A stretch of DNA of 25,944 nt, from contig SLAO01000161.1 in NCBI GenBank assembly GCA_007126835.1, forward strand, positions 1 to 25,944. The letters are read 5' to 3'. This document shows, piece by piece, positions 15,136-23,106 of the stretch; the stretch's first letter is position 1; the number at the start of each line of letters is the position of its first letter. A model generated the notes under the pieces. That model was not told the DNA's origin. It searched no databases and worked only from the letters and a program-made list of their open reading frames with translations. A program made the position numbers and the translations under genes. This stretch comes from Nitriliruptorales bacterium. Its GTDB lineage: Bacteria; Actinomycetota; Nitriliruptoria; Euzebyales; Egibacteraceae.

Positions 15136-16326
15136 GTGTCGTTCAAGACGTTGTTCACTTCAGAATCGGTCACGGAAGGTCATCCAGACAAGGTCGCCGA
15201 TCGCATCTCGGATGCGGTTCTCGATGCGGTCCTCACCGAGGACCCCGCCAGCCGCGTCGCCTGCGAGACGTTTCTGACCACGGGCCAGGTGTCCATCGGC
15301 GGGGAGATCACCACCCAGGCCTCCCCGGACGTGGTGCGCATCGTGCGCGACGCCCTGTGCGACATCGGCTACTGCGACCACCGCTCCGGGTTCGACGGCA
15401 ACACCTGCGGCGTGAGCGTGTCGCTCGACGAGCAGTCGCCAGACATCGCGATGGGCGTGGACGAGGCCTACGAGACGAGGGAGGGCAACGGCACCGACCC
15501 CCTCGACAAGCTCGGCGCGGGCGACCAGGGAATGATGTTCGGCTACGCCTGCGACGAGACCGACGTGCTCATGCCGTTGCCGATCCACCTCGCGCACCGC
15601 ATGGCCGAGCGCCTCGCCGCGGTCCGCCACGACGAGACCCTCCCGTTCCTGCTGCCCGACGGCAAGACCCAAGTCACGGTCGCGTACGGCGACGGTGAGC
15701 CGGTCGGCATCGAGACGGTCGTCGTGTCCAGCCACCACGACGGCGACGTCGACCTCGACACGCTGCGCCCCGCGATCGAAGAGCACGTGATCCGGCCGCT
15801 GCTGCCCGACCACCTCGACACCGGGGATCTGCGCGTGCTGGTCAACCCCACCGGGCGGTTCGAGCTCGGCGGGCCGATCGCCGACGCCGGGTTGACCGGC
15901 CGCAAGATCATCGTCGACACCTACGGCGGCATGGCCCGTCACGGTGGCGGTGCGTTCAGCGGCAAGGACTCGACCAAGGTGGACCGTTCCGCGACGTACG
16001 CCGCCCGGTGGGTCGCCAAGAACATCGTGGCCGCCGGCCTGGCGCGCAAGGCCGAGATCCAGCTGGCCTACGCCATCGGCGTCGCCCAGCCCGTGTCGGT
16101 CTCGATCGACACCTTCGGCACCGAGCAGGTCGATCCGGTCCAGATCTACAAGGGCGTCGAGGACGTCTTCGACCTGCGTCCGGGCGCGATCGTGCGCGAC
16201 CTCGAGCTGCGCAAGCCGCGGTTCGCCCAGACCGCGGCCTACGGCCACTTCGGCCGCTCCGGCGAGGCCTTCACCTGGGAGCGCACTGACCGCGCGGACG
16301 CGCTCCGGGCCCTCGTCGGCGCGTAG
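15136..16326 (+). CDS. metK: S-adenosylmethionine synthetase (methionine adenosyltransferase)
   Basis: Makes S-adenosylmethionine from methionine and ATP, the methyl donor for the divergently encoded betaine methyltransferases. The 396 residues match the family. FTSESVTEGHPDKVADRISDA (ATP site), GEITTQ, GAGDQGMMFGYACDET, and GGGAFSGKDSTKVDRSATYAAR (phosphate-binding loop) are all present, with KPRFAQTAAYGHFG near the C-terminus. The start is GTG at 15136 (VSFKTLFTSES), with an AGGGGG 8 nt upstream. metH follows after a 115-bp gap holding an imperfect hairpin (16333-16351), so the two may be co-transcribed with partial attenuation. Close pairing with the betaine genes suggests a copy tuned to heavy methyl-group demand. 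Confidence 0.97.
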   Translation: MSFKTLFTSESVTEGHPDKVADRISDAVLDAVLTEDPASRVACETFLTTGQVSIGGEITTQASPDVVRIVRDALCDIGYCDHRSGFDGNTCGVSVSLDEQSPDIAMGVDEAYETREGNGTDPLDKLGAGDQGMMFGYACDETDVLMPLPIHLAHRMAERLAAVRHDETLPFLLPDGKTQVTVAYGDGEPVGIETVVVSSHHDGDVDLDTLRPAIEEHVIRPLLPDHLDTGDLRVLVNPTGRFELGGPIADAGLTGRKIIVDTYGGMARHGGGAFSGKDSTKVDRSATYAARWVAKNIVAAGLARKAEIQLAYAIGVAQPVSVSIDTFGTEQVDPVQIYKGVEDVFDLRPGAIVRDLELRKPRFAQTAAYGHFGRSGEAFTWERTDRADALRALVGA

Positions 16327-16441
16327 AGCAGCGCGTACCCTAGGGCTACGCCAGACCCCGGCCCGGCGCAGGGAGGCGCCATGGTCGGGGCTGTCGTGAT
16401 GCCCGAGCGCACACCGTTTCGCCATTGCAACCGAGGAAGCC

Positions 16442-19400
16442 ATGAGCGCTCAGAGCAAGCACGACCGACCGAGTCCCGCCGAGGGGCACCCGCTGCTGAC
16501 CGCCGCCCGCGAGCGGGTCGTCGTCGTCGACGGCGGCATGGGCACGTCCCTGCAAGGCTTCGACCTGACGATCGAGGACTTCGACGGGCTCGAGGGCTGC
16601 AACGAGGTGCTGGTGCGCACCCGGCCCGACGTGGTGCGCGACGTGCACCGGTCGTTCCTGCAGGTCGGCTGCGACGCGGTCGAGACCGACACCTTCGGGG
16701 CCGCCCCGTGGGTGCTCGACGAGTACGGCCTCGGCGACGAGACCGAGTCGCTGAACGAGGCCGCAGCCCGGGTCGCCCGCGAGGCCTGCGACGAGTTCGA
16801 CGGGGACCGGTGGGTTCTGGGGTCCATCGGCCCGGGGACGCGGTCGCCGACGCTGTCGCTGGGCAAGGACCCAGTCACTACCAAGGACTTCATCGACTAC
16901 GACACCATGGTCGCTGGCTACCGCCGGCAGGCGCGCGGCTTGCTCGACGGGGGCGCCGACGCCTTGATCGTGGAGACGTGCTTCGACTTGCTGCAGGCCA
17001 AGGCCGCCATCTGGGCGTGCCACCTCGAGCTGTCCGAGCAGCCCACGCGCCTGCCGCTGCTCGTGCAGGTCACGATCGAGGCCAACATCAACACGATGCT
17101 GCTGGGTAGCGAGATCGGTGCGGCCCTGGTGGCCCTCGAGCCGCTGCCGATCGACGTGCTGGGCATCAACTGCGCCACGGGCCCCGAGGACATGCGCGAG
17201 CACGTCCGCTACCTGTCGGAGTCCTCGCCGATGCCGATCAGCGTGATCCCCAACGCCGGCATCCCGGAGCTGTCCGAGCACGGCGAGGCGGTGTACCCGC
17301 TGCAGCCCGACGGTCTGGCCGCCGCCCACGCCGAGTTCGTCAGCGACCTGGGCGTGTCGATCGTCGGGGGCTGCTGCGGCACGACGCCGGCGCACCTCGC
17401 CGCGGTGGTCGAAGCGGTGCGCGACCTTGCCCCGGCCGAGCGCACCCCCGAGCTGCCGGCCAGCATCGCCTCGCTGTACGCGCCGACGCCGCTGGAGCAG
17501 GACCTGTCGTTCTTCATCGTCGGCGAGCGCATGAACGCCAACGGGTCGAAGAAGTTCCGCGAGCTGCTGCTCGAGGACGACCTCGAGGCGATGACGCAGA
17601 TGGCCGTCGACCAGGTCCGCGAGGGCGCGCACGCACTCGATGTCTGCGTCGACTACGTGGGTCGGGATGGCGTGGCCGACCTCGTCCCGCTCGTGGACCG
17701 CCTGGCGACCCAGTCGACCCTGCCGCTGGTGATCGACTCGACCGAGACGGCGGTGGTCCAGGCTGGGCTCGAGCGGCTCGGCGGCCGGGCGGTCATCAAC
17801 TCGGTCAACCTCGAAGACGGTCGGACCAAGGCCGACGTGCTGTTTCCCATGGCGCGGCAGTTCGGCGCGGCGCTCGTGGCGCTGGCCATCGACGAGGAGG
17901 GTCAGGCGCGCACCGCCGACTGGAAGCTCGACGCCTGCAAGCGCATCGCCGAAGTCGCCCGCGAGCACGGCCTTCGCAACTCCGACTTGATCTTTGACAC
18001 CTTGACGTTCCCACTGGGATCGGGCCAGGAGGATCTGCGCAAGGACGGGCTCGAGACTCTGGAGGCCATCCGGCGCGTCAAGGAGGAGATCCCCGGCAGC
18101 CACACGATCCTCGGGCTGTCGAACGTGTCGTTCGGGTTGTCACCTGCGGCGCGGCAGGCGCTGAACTCGGTGTTCTTGGCCATGGCCGTCGAGGTCGGTC
18201 TGGACGCGGCGATCGTGCATGCCGGGCGCATCTTGCCGCTGCACCAGATCGACGACGACGTCCAGACCATCTGCCGCGACCTCGTCGAGGACAACCGCGG
18301 CACCGCCGGCCAGGGCGGCAACGCGCCGGAGGACTACGACCCGCTCCACGCGCTGATGGAGCGCTTCGAGGGGGCGTCGCTGGCCGGGTCAGGTGCCGAG
18401 GAGCTCGCCGCGCTGCCGGTCGACAAGCGCCTCGAGCAGCGCATCATCGACGGCAACAAGGACGGGCTCGGCGACGACCTCGACGAGGCGCTTGCCGCTG
18501 GGGTCGCCCCGCTCGACATCATCAACACCCACCTGCTGGCCGGCATGAAGGTCGTCGGCGACCTCTTCGGCGAAGGCAAGATGCAGCTGCCGTTCGTCCT
18601 GCAGTCGGCCGAGGCGATGAAGGCCGCGGTGGCCCACCTCGAGCCGCACATGGAGGCCAGCGACGACGGCGGCAAGGCCAAGGTGCTGCTTGCCACCGTC
18701 AAGGGTGACGTGCACGACATCGGCAAGAACCTCGTCGACATCATCCTGTCGAACAACGGCTACGACGTCCGCAACATTGGCATCAAGCAGCCGATCGACC
18801 AGATCATCGAGCAGGCGCAGGACTTCGGCGCCGACGCGATCGGCCTGTCGGGTCTGCTGGTCAAGTCCACGGTGATCATGAAGAGCGACCTCGAAGAGCT
18901 CGAGCGTCGCAAGCTGTCGGACTACCCCGTGCTACTCGGCGGCGCCGCGTTGAACCGCGGGTACGTCGAGGCCGACCTGCGCACGACGTACTCCGGCCCG
19001 TTGTTCTACTGCAAGGACGCGTTCGCGGGACTCAAGCGCATGGACGAGCTCGTCGAGCACCTCGAGGCCGGATCCGTGCCCGACGACTGGGGGACCGAGC
19101 CGGTCGCGCGGCCCGAGAAGCGGCCCCGTCCCGACGACGTCTCCGAGCCCGAGCCGATCCGCCGCTCCGACGTCGCCGACGACGTGGACGTGCCCACTCC
19201 GCCGTTCTGGGGCTCTCGGGTCGTCCGCGGGCTGCCGCTCAACGAGATCGCCGGGTTCATCAACAAGATCGCGCTGTACCGAAACCAGTGGGGCTTCGAC
19301 CGCGATAGCTGGGACGAGGGCGAGGCTGTCCTGCGACGCACCCTCGAGCAGGCCCGCGCCGAGCAGGTGCTGCGCCCCGAGGTCGTCTACGGGTACTGGC

Positions 19401-19957
19401 AGGCCAACGCCGACGGCCAGGACCTGATCGTGTGGGCCGAGCCAGACTCCGACGAGGTGGCGTTCCGCGTCACGTTCCCACGGCAGCGCCGCGGTGCCCG
19501 CTTGTGCCTGGCGGATTACTTCAGGCCGATCGAGTCGGGCGAGCGCGACGTGATCGGGCTGCAGGCCGTGACGATGGGGCCCAAGGTCAGCGAGCGCACC
19601 GCCGAGCTGTTCGCCCAGGACGCCTACACCGACTACCTCTACCTCCACGGTCTCGGGGTCGAGATGGCCGAGGCGCTGGCCGAGTACTGGCACAAGCGCG
19701 TGCGGGGTGAGCTCCGTATCGACGGCGACGACGCCGAGCGCGTCGAGGACCTGTTCAAGCTGTCCTACCGCGGGGCGCGCTACAGCTTTGGCTACCCGGC
19801 CTGCCCCGACCTCGAGCAGCGCAAGCCCCTGTTCGAGCTGCTCGGCGCCGAGCGGATCGGCCTCGAGCTGTCCGAGGAGTTCCAGCTGCACCCGGAGCAG
19901 TCAACCGACGCGCTCGTCGTGCACCACCCGGAGGCCAAGTACTTCAGCGCGAAGTAG
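16442..19957 (+). CDS. metH: Cobalamin-dependent methionine synthase
   Basis: Transfers a methyl group from 5-methyl-tetrahydrofolate through cobalamin to homocysteine. The 1171-residue protein has the full four-module layout: homocysteine domain with zinc ligands C244 (GINCATG), C311 and C312 (GGCCGTTPAH); folate domain (about 355-620; FFIVGERMNANGSKKF, VIDSTETAVV); cap plus B12-binding domain with GDVHDIGKN (His758, the cobalt ligand) and GLSGLLVKST; and a C-terminal AdoMet reactivation domain (about 930-1171; RPEVVYGYWQAN, RGARYSFGYPACPDL). An acidic and proline-rich linker joins the last two modules (about 880-925). ATG at 16442 has a GAGGAAG upstream. No cobalamin riboswitch was seen before it. 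The end overlaps the convergent mobA by 14 bp. Confidence 0.97.
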   Translation: MSAQSKHDRPSPAEGHPLLTAARERVVVVDGGMGTSLQGFDLTIEDFDGLEGCNEVLVRTRPDVVRDVHRSFLQVGCDAVETDTFGAAPWVLDEYGLGDETESLNEAAARVAREACDEFDGDRWVLGSIGPGTRSPTLSLGKDPVTTKDFIDYDTMVAGYRRQARGLLDGGADALIVETCFDLLQAKAAIWACHLELSEQPTRLPLLVQVTIEANINTMLLGSEIGAALVALEPLPIDVLGINCATGPEDMREHVRYLSESSPMPISVIPNAGIPELSEHGEAVYPLQPDGLAAAHAEFVSDLGVSIVGGCCGTTPAHLAAVVEAVRDLAPAERTPELPASIASLYAPTPLEQDLSFFIVGERMNANGSKKFRELLLEDDLEAMTQMAVDQVREGAHALDVCVDYVGRDGVADLVPLVDRLATQSTLPLVIDSTETAVVQAGLERLGGRAVINSVNLEDGRTKADVLFPMARQFGAALVALAIDEEGQARTADWKLDACKRIAEVAREHGLRNSDLIFDTLTFPLGSGQEDLRKDGLETLEAIRRVKEEIPGSHTILGLSNVSFGLSPAARQALNSVFLAMAVEVGLDAAIVHAGRILPLHQIDDDVQTICRDLVEDNRGTAGQGGNAPEDYDPLHALMERFEGASLAGSGAEELAALPVDKRLEQRIIDGNKDGLGDDLDEALAAGVAPLDIINTHLLAGMKVVGDLFGEGKMQLPFVLQSAEAMKAAVAHLEPHMEASDDGGKAKVLLATVKGDVHDIGKNLVDIILSNNGYDVRNIGIKQPIDQIIEQAQDFGADAIGLSGLLVKSTVIMKSDLEELERRKLSDYPVLLGGAALNRGYVEADLRTTYSGPLFYCKDAFAGLKRMDELVEHLEAGSVPDDWGTEPVARPEKRPRPDDVSEPEPIRRSDVADDVDVPTPPFWGSRVVRGLPLNEIAGFINKIALYRNQWGFDRDSWDEGEAVLRRTLEQARAEQVLRPEVVYGYWQANADGQDLIVWAEPDSDEVAFRVTFPRQRRGARLCLADYFRPIESGERDVIGLQAVTMGPKVSERTAELFAQDAYTDYLYLHGLGVEMAEALAEYWHKRVRGELRIDGDDAERVEDLFKLSYRGARYSFGYPACPDLEQRKPLFELLGAERIGLELSEEFQLHPEQSTDALVVHHPEAKYFSAK

Positions 19958-20558
19958 GCGGCTCCGGGGGCGGCGTGACCACGCCCATGGCCAGGTCGGC
20001 GGGCACGTCGACGTCGCGCGCGAAGCTCCCGTCGTCGAGGTCGCCCCATCCCTCCAGGCCGACCTCGACGATGTCGAGCGTGCGCAGCGCCCCCGCAAGG
20101 CTGCGGTCGTCGCCGTCGAGCCGGCGTCGCAGCGCCGGCGCCGCGCCCCGTGCCCAGATGGCGTGCAGCGGCTGCCAGCGCCCGTAGACGATCGGTACGA
20201 CCGCGTCGCTGCCGTCATGGTGCTCGGCCAGTCGCCGCAGCACGGCGGCGTTGGGAGTGGGCAGGTCCACCGCGAGGACGGCCACGAGGTCGTGGCGCAC
20301 CGCCTCCAAGCCGGCCACGAGCCCGCCGAGGGGACCGGCGTCTGCGACGGCGTCGGGGACCTCGGCGATGCCGTCGAGGCCAAGGGGGCCGCGGTTGCCG
20401 CGGGCGCACACGACATCGTCGGCGATCTCGGCGAGGGTTGCCGCCGCGCGGTCGACGAGCCGTCGGCCGCGGGTCTGCAGCACGGCCTTGTCCACGCCCA
20501 TGCGGCGGCTGGCGCCTCCGGCCAGGATGACCCCCGAAAGCGTCTGGCCCGCGGTCAT
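19944..20558 (-). CDS. mobA: Molybdenum cofactor guanylyltransferase
   Basis: Adds GMP from GTP to molybdenum cofactor, giving the guanine-dinucleotide form that formate dehydrogenases bind. The 204-residue product fits MobA. It opens with the nucleotidyltransferase signature GVILAGGASRRMGVDKAVL (about residues 9-27), then DAVADAGPLGGLVAGLEAV and VLAVDLPTPNAAVL, whose Asp binds Mg-GTP; MobA usually has CDxP here. The ATG at 20558 overlaps the stop codon of the SRPBCC gene (ATGA), so I reject a longer frame reaching 20906. Its 3' end overlaps metH on the opposite strand. It is a logical partner of the formate dehydrogenase 10 kb to the left, although in a different operon. Confidence 0.9.
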   Translation of the reverse strand: MTAGQTLSGVILAGGASRRMGVDKAVLQTRGRRLVDRAAATLAEIADDVVCARGNRGPLGLDGIAEVPDAVADAGPLGGLVAGLEAVRHDLVAVLAVDLPTPNAAVLRRLAEHHDGSDAVVPIVYGRWQPLHAIWARGAAPALRRRLDGDDRSLAGALRTLDIVEVGLEGWGDLDDGSFARDVDVPADLAMGVVTPPPEPPTSR

Positions 20559-20959
20559 ACCAGGTCGACCGCCGCTGCGGCCCACCGGTCCAACATCGCG
20601 CCCATCCGGGGCAGCTCCACCACCCGGGCCCGCCACCGCGACGCCGACGGGTCGAGGCTGCCGACGAGCACCAAGCGGGCCCGCTCGCCCTCGTCGATGA
20701 CCCGAGCGCCAAGGCCGACCCAGCCCACTCGGCCTTGGCGCTCGATCTCCCACGTCCGATCGGTGAAGGTCAGCAGTCGCCAATCGATGCGACGCTCGCC
20801 CATCTCGACGGCGACGCGCGCGCCGGGCTCGACGTCGCCGATCACCTCGACCCGGTCGGCGTCGGTCCACTCGGGGATGCGCGCGGGGTCTCCGACGACG
20901 GCCCACAACGCCTCCGCTCCCGACGACGTGGCGGCGAACCGCTCGACGCTCATGGGCAT
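20555..20959 (-). CDS. SRPBCC-family (START-like fold) protein
   Basis: A 134-residue protein of the SRPBCC/polyketide-cyclase type, a fold with a deep hydrophobic ligand cavity. Visible features are an N-terminal strand-helix (MSVERFAATSSGAEALWAVVGDPARIPEWTDADRVEV), then RVAVEMGERRIDWRLLTF and WEIERQG strands, and a final long helix (RMGAMLDRWAAAAVDLV). The ligand is unknown. It lies 7 nt after the SDR stop and is coupled to mobA by an ATGA overlap. SRPBCC proteins of the CoxG group accompany some molybdenum enzymes, so a role linked to molybdenum enzymes is possible but only inferred. An ATG at 20953 is an equally plausible start. Confidence 0.8.
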   Translation of the reverse strand: MPMSVERFAATSSGAEALWAVVGDPARIPEWTDADRVEVIGDVEPGARVAVEMGERRIDWRLLTFTDRTWEIERQGRVGWVGLGARVIDEGERARLVLVGSLDPSASRWRARVVELPRMGAMLDRWAAAAVDLV

Positions 20960-20966
20960 GACGGGC

Positions 20967-21731
20967 TCACCACGGCGAGACGGCCGTCATGCCGGCGTCG
21001 ACGGTCAGCACGGTGCCCGTGATCCCCCGGGCGCCAGAGCTTGCGAGGAACAGCGTCGCATCCGCGACCTCGCCGGGATCAACCAGGCGGCCAAGCGGCG
21101 CCGCTGCCTCCCAGCGCGCCACCCCGTCGGGCCATTGCTCGGGCAAGCCGGCCCGCCAGGTCAGGCCCGGTGCGACGGCGTTGACCCGCAGGTGGGGACC
21201 GAGCTCACCGGCAGCGGCCGTCGTCAACTGGACGAGCCCGGCCTTCGACGCGGCATAGTGCGCATGGCCAGGCAGCGGGCGCCACGCTTCGATCGAGGCG
21301 ATGTGGACCACGCAGCCCCCCGCGCTCATATGCGGCGCGGCGGAGCGCAACAGCCGAAAGGGCACGGCAAGGTTCGTGCCCAACACGACGTCGAGTTCGT
21401 CGTCGGAGATATCGCGCAGTCCGGTGACCGGCTGCGCTGCCGCATTGCCGACGAGCACGTCGAGGCGCCCGAAGGCCTCCAGCGTCGCGTCGACCAACGC
21501 CTGCGGTCCTCCCCGCTCGGTCAGGTCGGCCTGAGCGGCCACGGCGCGTCCTCCCGCTTCGGTGATGCTGCGCGCGACCTCCTCGCCGGTTCCCGAGCGA
21601 TGGTGCACGGCGACCGCCGCGCCGGCTTCCGCCAGTCGATGCGCGATGACGGCGCCGATGCCACCGCCGGCGCCGGTCACGCACGCGACCTGGCCGGACA
21701 GGTCCAGCAGAGCGGAAGGGGGAGTAGCCAT
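20967..21731 (-). CDS. Short-chain dehydrogenase/reductase (SDR family)
   Basis: A 254-residue classical SDR with an NAD(P)-binding Rossmann fold. TGAGGGIG (about residues 20-27) is the cofactor loop, VGNAAAQP corresponds to the NNAG motif, HIAS carries the catalytic Ser, and YAASKAG the Tyr-x3-Lys pair. The end, GITGTVLTVDAGMTAV, is typical. HHRSGTGEEV after strand two suggests NADP preference. It could reduce a pterin or a keto/acyl group; the substrate is not evident. ATG at 21731 is chosen for its fit with the family N-terminus, although no clear Shine-Dalgarno precedes it. It is the first gene of the SDR-SRPBCC-mobA operon and is divergent from the cupin gene. Confidence 0.88.
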   Translation of the reverse strand: MATPPSALLDLSGQVACVTGAGGGIGAVIAHRLAEAGAAVAVHHRSGTGEEVARSITEAGGRAVAAQADLTERGGPQALVDATLEAFGRLDVLVGNAAAQPVTGLRDISDDELDVVLGTNLAVPFRLLRSAAPHMSAGGCVVHIASIEAWRPLPGHAHYAASKAGLVQLTTAAAGELGPHLRVNAVAPGLTWRAGLPEQWPDGVARWEAAAPLGRLVDPGEVADATLFLASSGARGITGTVLTVDAGMTAVSPW

Positions 21732-21767
21732 GCAGAGCAGAGTGGCATGCCGACGGCGTCCCTGCAG

Positions 21768-21827
21768 CCTGCGTGGCGGGCGGTGCCCTGTCCGACAGCG
21801 CTCCTGAGACCTGCGTGGCGTACGGTG
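21768..21827. repeat. Direct repeat in the SDR/cupin divergent region
   Basis: CCTGCGTGGCG occurs at 21768-21778 and 21810-21820. Each copy is followed two bases later by CGGTG, giving an imperfect repeat of about 18 bp at a 42-bp spacing (four helical turns). It fills most of the 101-bp gap between the two divergent starts, so it may bind a shared regulator. Confidence 0.4.
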
Positions 21828-21832
21828 GTGGG

Positions 21833-22279
21833 ATGGATCCCCGGAAGCTCGCACGGGCGCTCGAACTCGAACCGCTGCCCCTCGAGGGTGGCCTGTTCAG
21901 GCGAACGCACCTCGACGCGCACTGCTCGGCGATCTACTACATGATGATCGCCCCCGAGTTCTCGGCGCTGCACCGGCTGGAGGTCGACGAGATCTGGCAC
22001 CACTACGCTGGCGCTCCTGCGCGGCTGCTGCTGCTGCACCCGGGTGGCGAGGCCGCGCAGGCGACCCTCGGTTCGCAGGTAGAAGCGGGACAGTCGCCGC
22101 AGATCGTCGTGCCGGCCGGCACCTGGCAAGCCGCGGAGACGCTGGGGGAGTGGACCCTGGCCGGCACAACCAGCGCGCCGCCGTTCTCGTGGGAGGGCTT
22201 CACCCTCGGCGACGCTGACGAGCTGTCCTCCGCGTGGCCCGCGGCCGCTGAGACCATTGCCCGGTTGGCCCCCCGCTGA
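21833..22279 (+). CDS. Cupin protein, DUF985 (cupin_5) family
   Basis: A 148-residue cupin of the DUF985 type, named for the YML079W-like fold; the biochemical role of the family is poorly known. It starts MDPRKLARALELEPLPLEGGLFRRT, and continues with AIYYMMIAPEFSALHRLEVDEIWHHYAG (His and Glu of the first cupin motif), VPAGTWQAAE and GWTLAGTT-like second-motif sequence (here EWTLAGTTSAPPFSWEGF). No signal peptide. ATG at 21833 has GGTGGTGGG immediately upstream. A GTG at 21773 in the same frame is rejected because the family begins at MDPRK. It is divergent from the SDR operon and 64 bp ahead of the CsbD-like gene. Confidence 0.87.
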   Translation: MDPRKLARALELEPLPLEGGLFRRTHLDAHCSAIYYMMIAPEFSALHRLEVDEIWHHYAGAPARLLLLHPGGEAAQATLGSQVEAGQSPQIVVPAGTWQAAETLGEWTLAGTTSAPPFSWEGFTLGDADELSSAWPAAAETIARLAPR

Positions 22280-22343
22280 CGTTTGTGCGCTTGCGCACCG
22301 GGCATCACGACGTTCCCATGCCGCCGAGGAAAGGGCATCAACC

Positions 22344-22532
22344 ATGGGCGAACGCCGTGGTGAGGAGTACAAGGGTCGGGCCAAGGAAGCCGCCGGCGAC
22401 CTGTCCGACGACGAGAAGCTCAAGAGCGAAGGCAAGGCTGACCAAGCATCTGCGTCAGTCAAGCGCACCGCTGACAAGGCCAAAGAGAAGGCCGACGAGG
22501 TCACCGACCGCATGGGCGGTGACGACGACTAG
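22344..22532 (+). CDS. CsbD-like small stress-response protein
   Basis: A 62-residue, strongly charged, lysine- and glutamate-rich helical protein. It contains EEYKGRAKEAAGDLSDDEKLKSEGKADQ, the core of the CsbD family (general-stress proteins of unknown mechanism), followed by a KAKEKADEVTDR helix. The ATG at 22344 follows an AGGAAAGG about 9 nt upstream. An in-frame extension to 22257 overlaps the cupin end and is not family-like. It is followed by a large nested hairpin at 22544-22586. Expression under osmotic or general stress would suit a betaine-making host, but that is inference. Confidence 0.87.
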   Translation: MGERRGEEYKGRAKEAAGDLSDDEKLKSEGKADQASASVKRTADKAKEKADEVTDRMGGDDD

Positions 22533-22543
22533 TCGTTGAACGA

Positions 22544-22586
22544 CGGCCGGCCGTCGACTCCTTTTCGAGGAGTGGGCGGCCGGCCG
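22544..22586 (+). terminator. Nested hairpin terminator after the CsbD-like gene
   Basis: Outer arms CGGCCGGCCG (22544-22553 and 22577-22586) enclose an inner stem ACTCCT / AGGAGT (22557-22562, 22568-22573) with a TTTCG loop. This makes one long stem with a small internal bulge 12 nt after the stop codon. There is no U tract, but the size and position fit a terminator. Each outer arm is itself a palindrome. Confidence 0.6.
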
Positions 22587-22805
22587 ACGTGTGTCTTGCG
22601 GGTCCTCCCGTCCGGTGGTCCGGTGTGCTGTGCCTTTCGCCAGCTCCTGCGGGGGCGGGTGGGACGGCACAGGCGCGGCTCGGGGGGACGACTGGGCCGG
22701 GGCTCGGGAGTCGGCTTGGCCGGGGCTCGGGGGTTCAAGCAGCCCAAGCTGGCCGGGGCGGGCCAGATCCGACCCAGAGGGTCCGCCAAACTCGGACAGA
22801 ACGGA

Positions 22806-22853
22806 CGCGACTGGTACATCTGCACGAGGTCTCGTGCAGATGTACCAGTCGCG
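22806..22853. repeat. 48-bp near-perfect palindrome
   Basis: Two 23-bp arms, fully complementary, are separated by only GT (22829-22830). The left arm begins CGCGACTGGTAC and ends CTGCACGAG. It lies in the 574-bp non-coding gap 22533-23106, about 250 bp before sppA, and it is less GC-rich than its flanks. Such a long stem could form a very stable RNA hairpin or a cruciform, or be a mobile or dispersed repeat or a protein site. No transposase gene or flanking target duplication was seen. Confidence 0.75.
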
Positions 22854-22938
22854 CGTAGAAGATGCTATTTGTGCTTCCGGAAATATCGGACTTGCGCCTG
22901 TACGGATCGGCATTGGAACCCGAGCGGTCCTGAATTGC

Positions 22939-22974
22939 CCGGTTTGCGGCTGTGCGAACCGGCTTGCCAAGCCG
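22939..22974 (+). other. Overlapping hairpins in the sppA upstream region
   Basis: CCGGTTTGC / GCGAACCGG (9 pairs, one G-U, 6-nt loop, 22939-22962) overlaps by three bases a second hairpin CGGCTT-GCC-AAGCCG (22960-22974). The two cannot form fully at once, an arrangement seen in attenuators. They lie about 130-170 nt before the sppA start in a more A/T-rich stretch (about 22855-22940). Function is unproven. Confidence 0.35.
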
Positions 22975-23106
22975 AGGGCGCTCCGGAAGTGCCGGGTTGG
23001 TGGCCCTCCTCCGTGCTCTGGCGTCCGCCCGTCCCCCTCGACCCGAGGCGGAAGGGACGTGGGCGTAGAATCCCGCCTCGCGCCGGACCAGTCTGAGGAG
23101 AAGCCT

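Noticed and set aside
16346..18103. 585-residue minus-strand open frame
   Set aside because: Antisense shadow of metH.
19707..21944. 745-residue plus-strand open frame
   Set aside because: Covers the metH end and three minus-strand genes with clear motifs; the frame is Ser/Arg/Thr-rich shadow sequence.
22600..22760. CRISPR-like or tandem array from repeated GGGGC/CGGGGCTCGG words
   Set aside because: Repeats are short, irregular and explained by low-complexity GC-rich sequence; no unit and spacer structure.
22862..22933. 23-codon ORF after the 48-bp palindrome
   Set aside because: No proper ribosome site and no recognisable sequence; a short chance frame.
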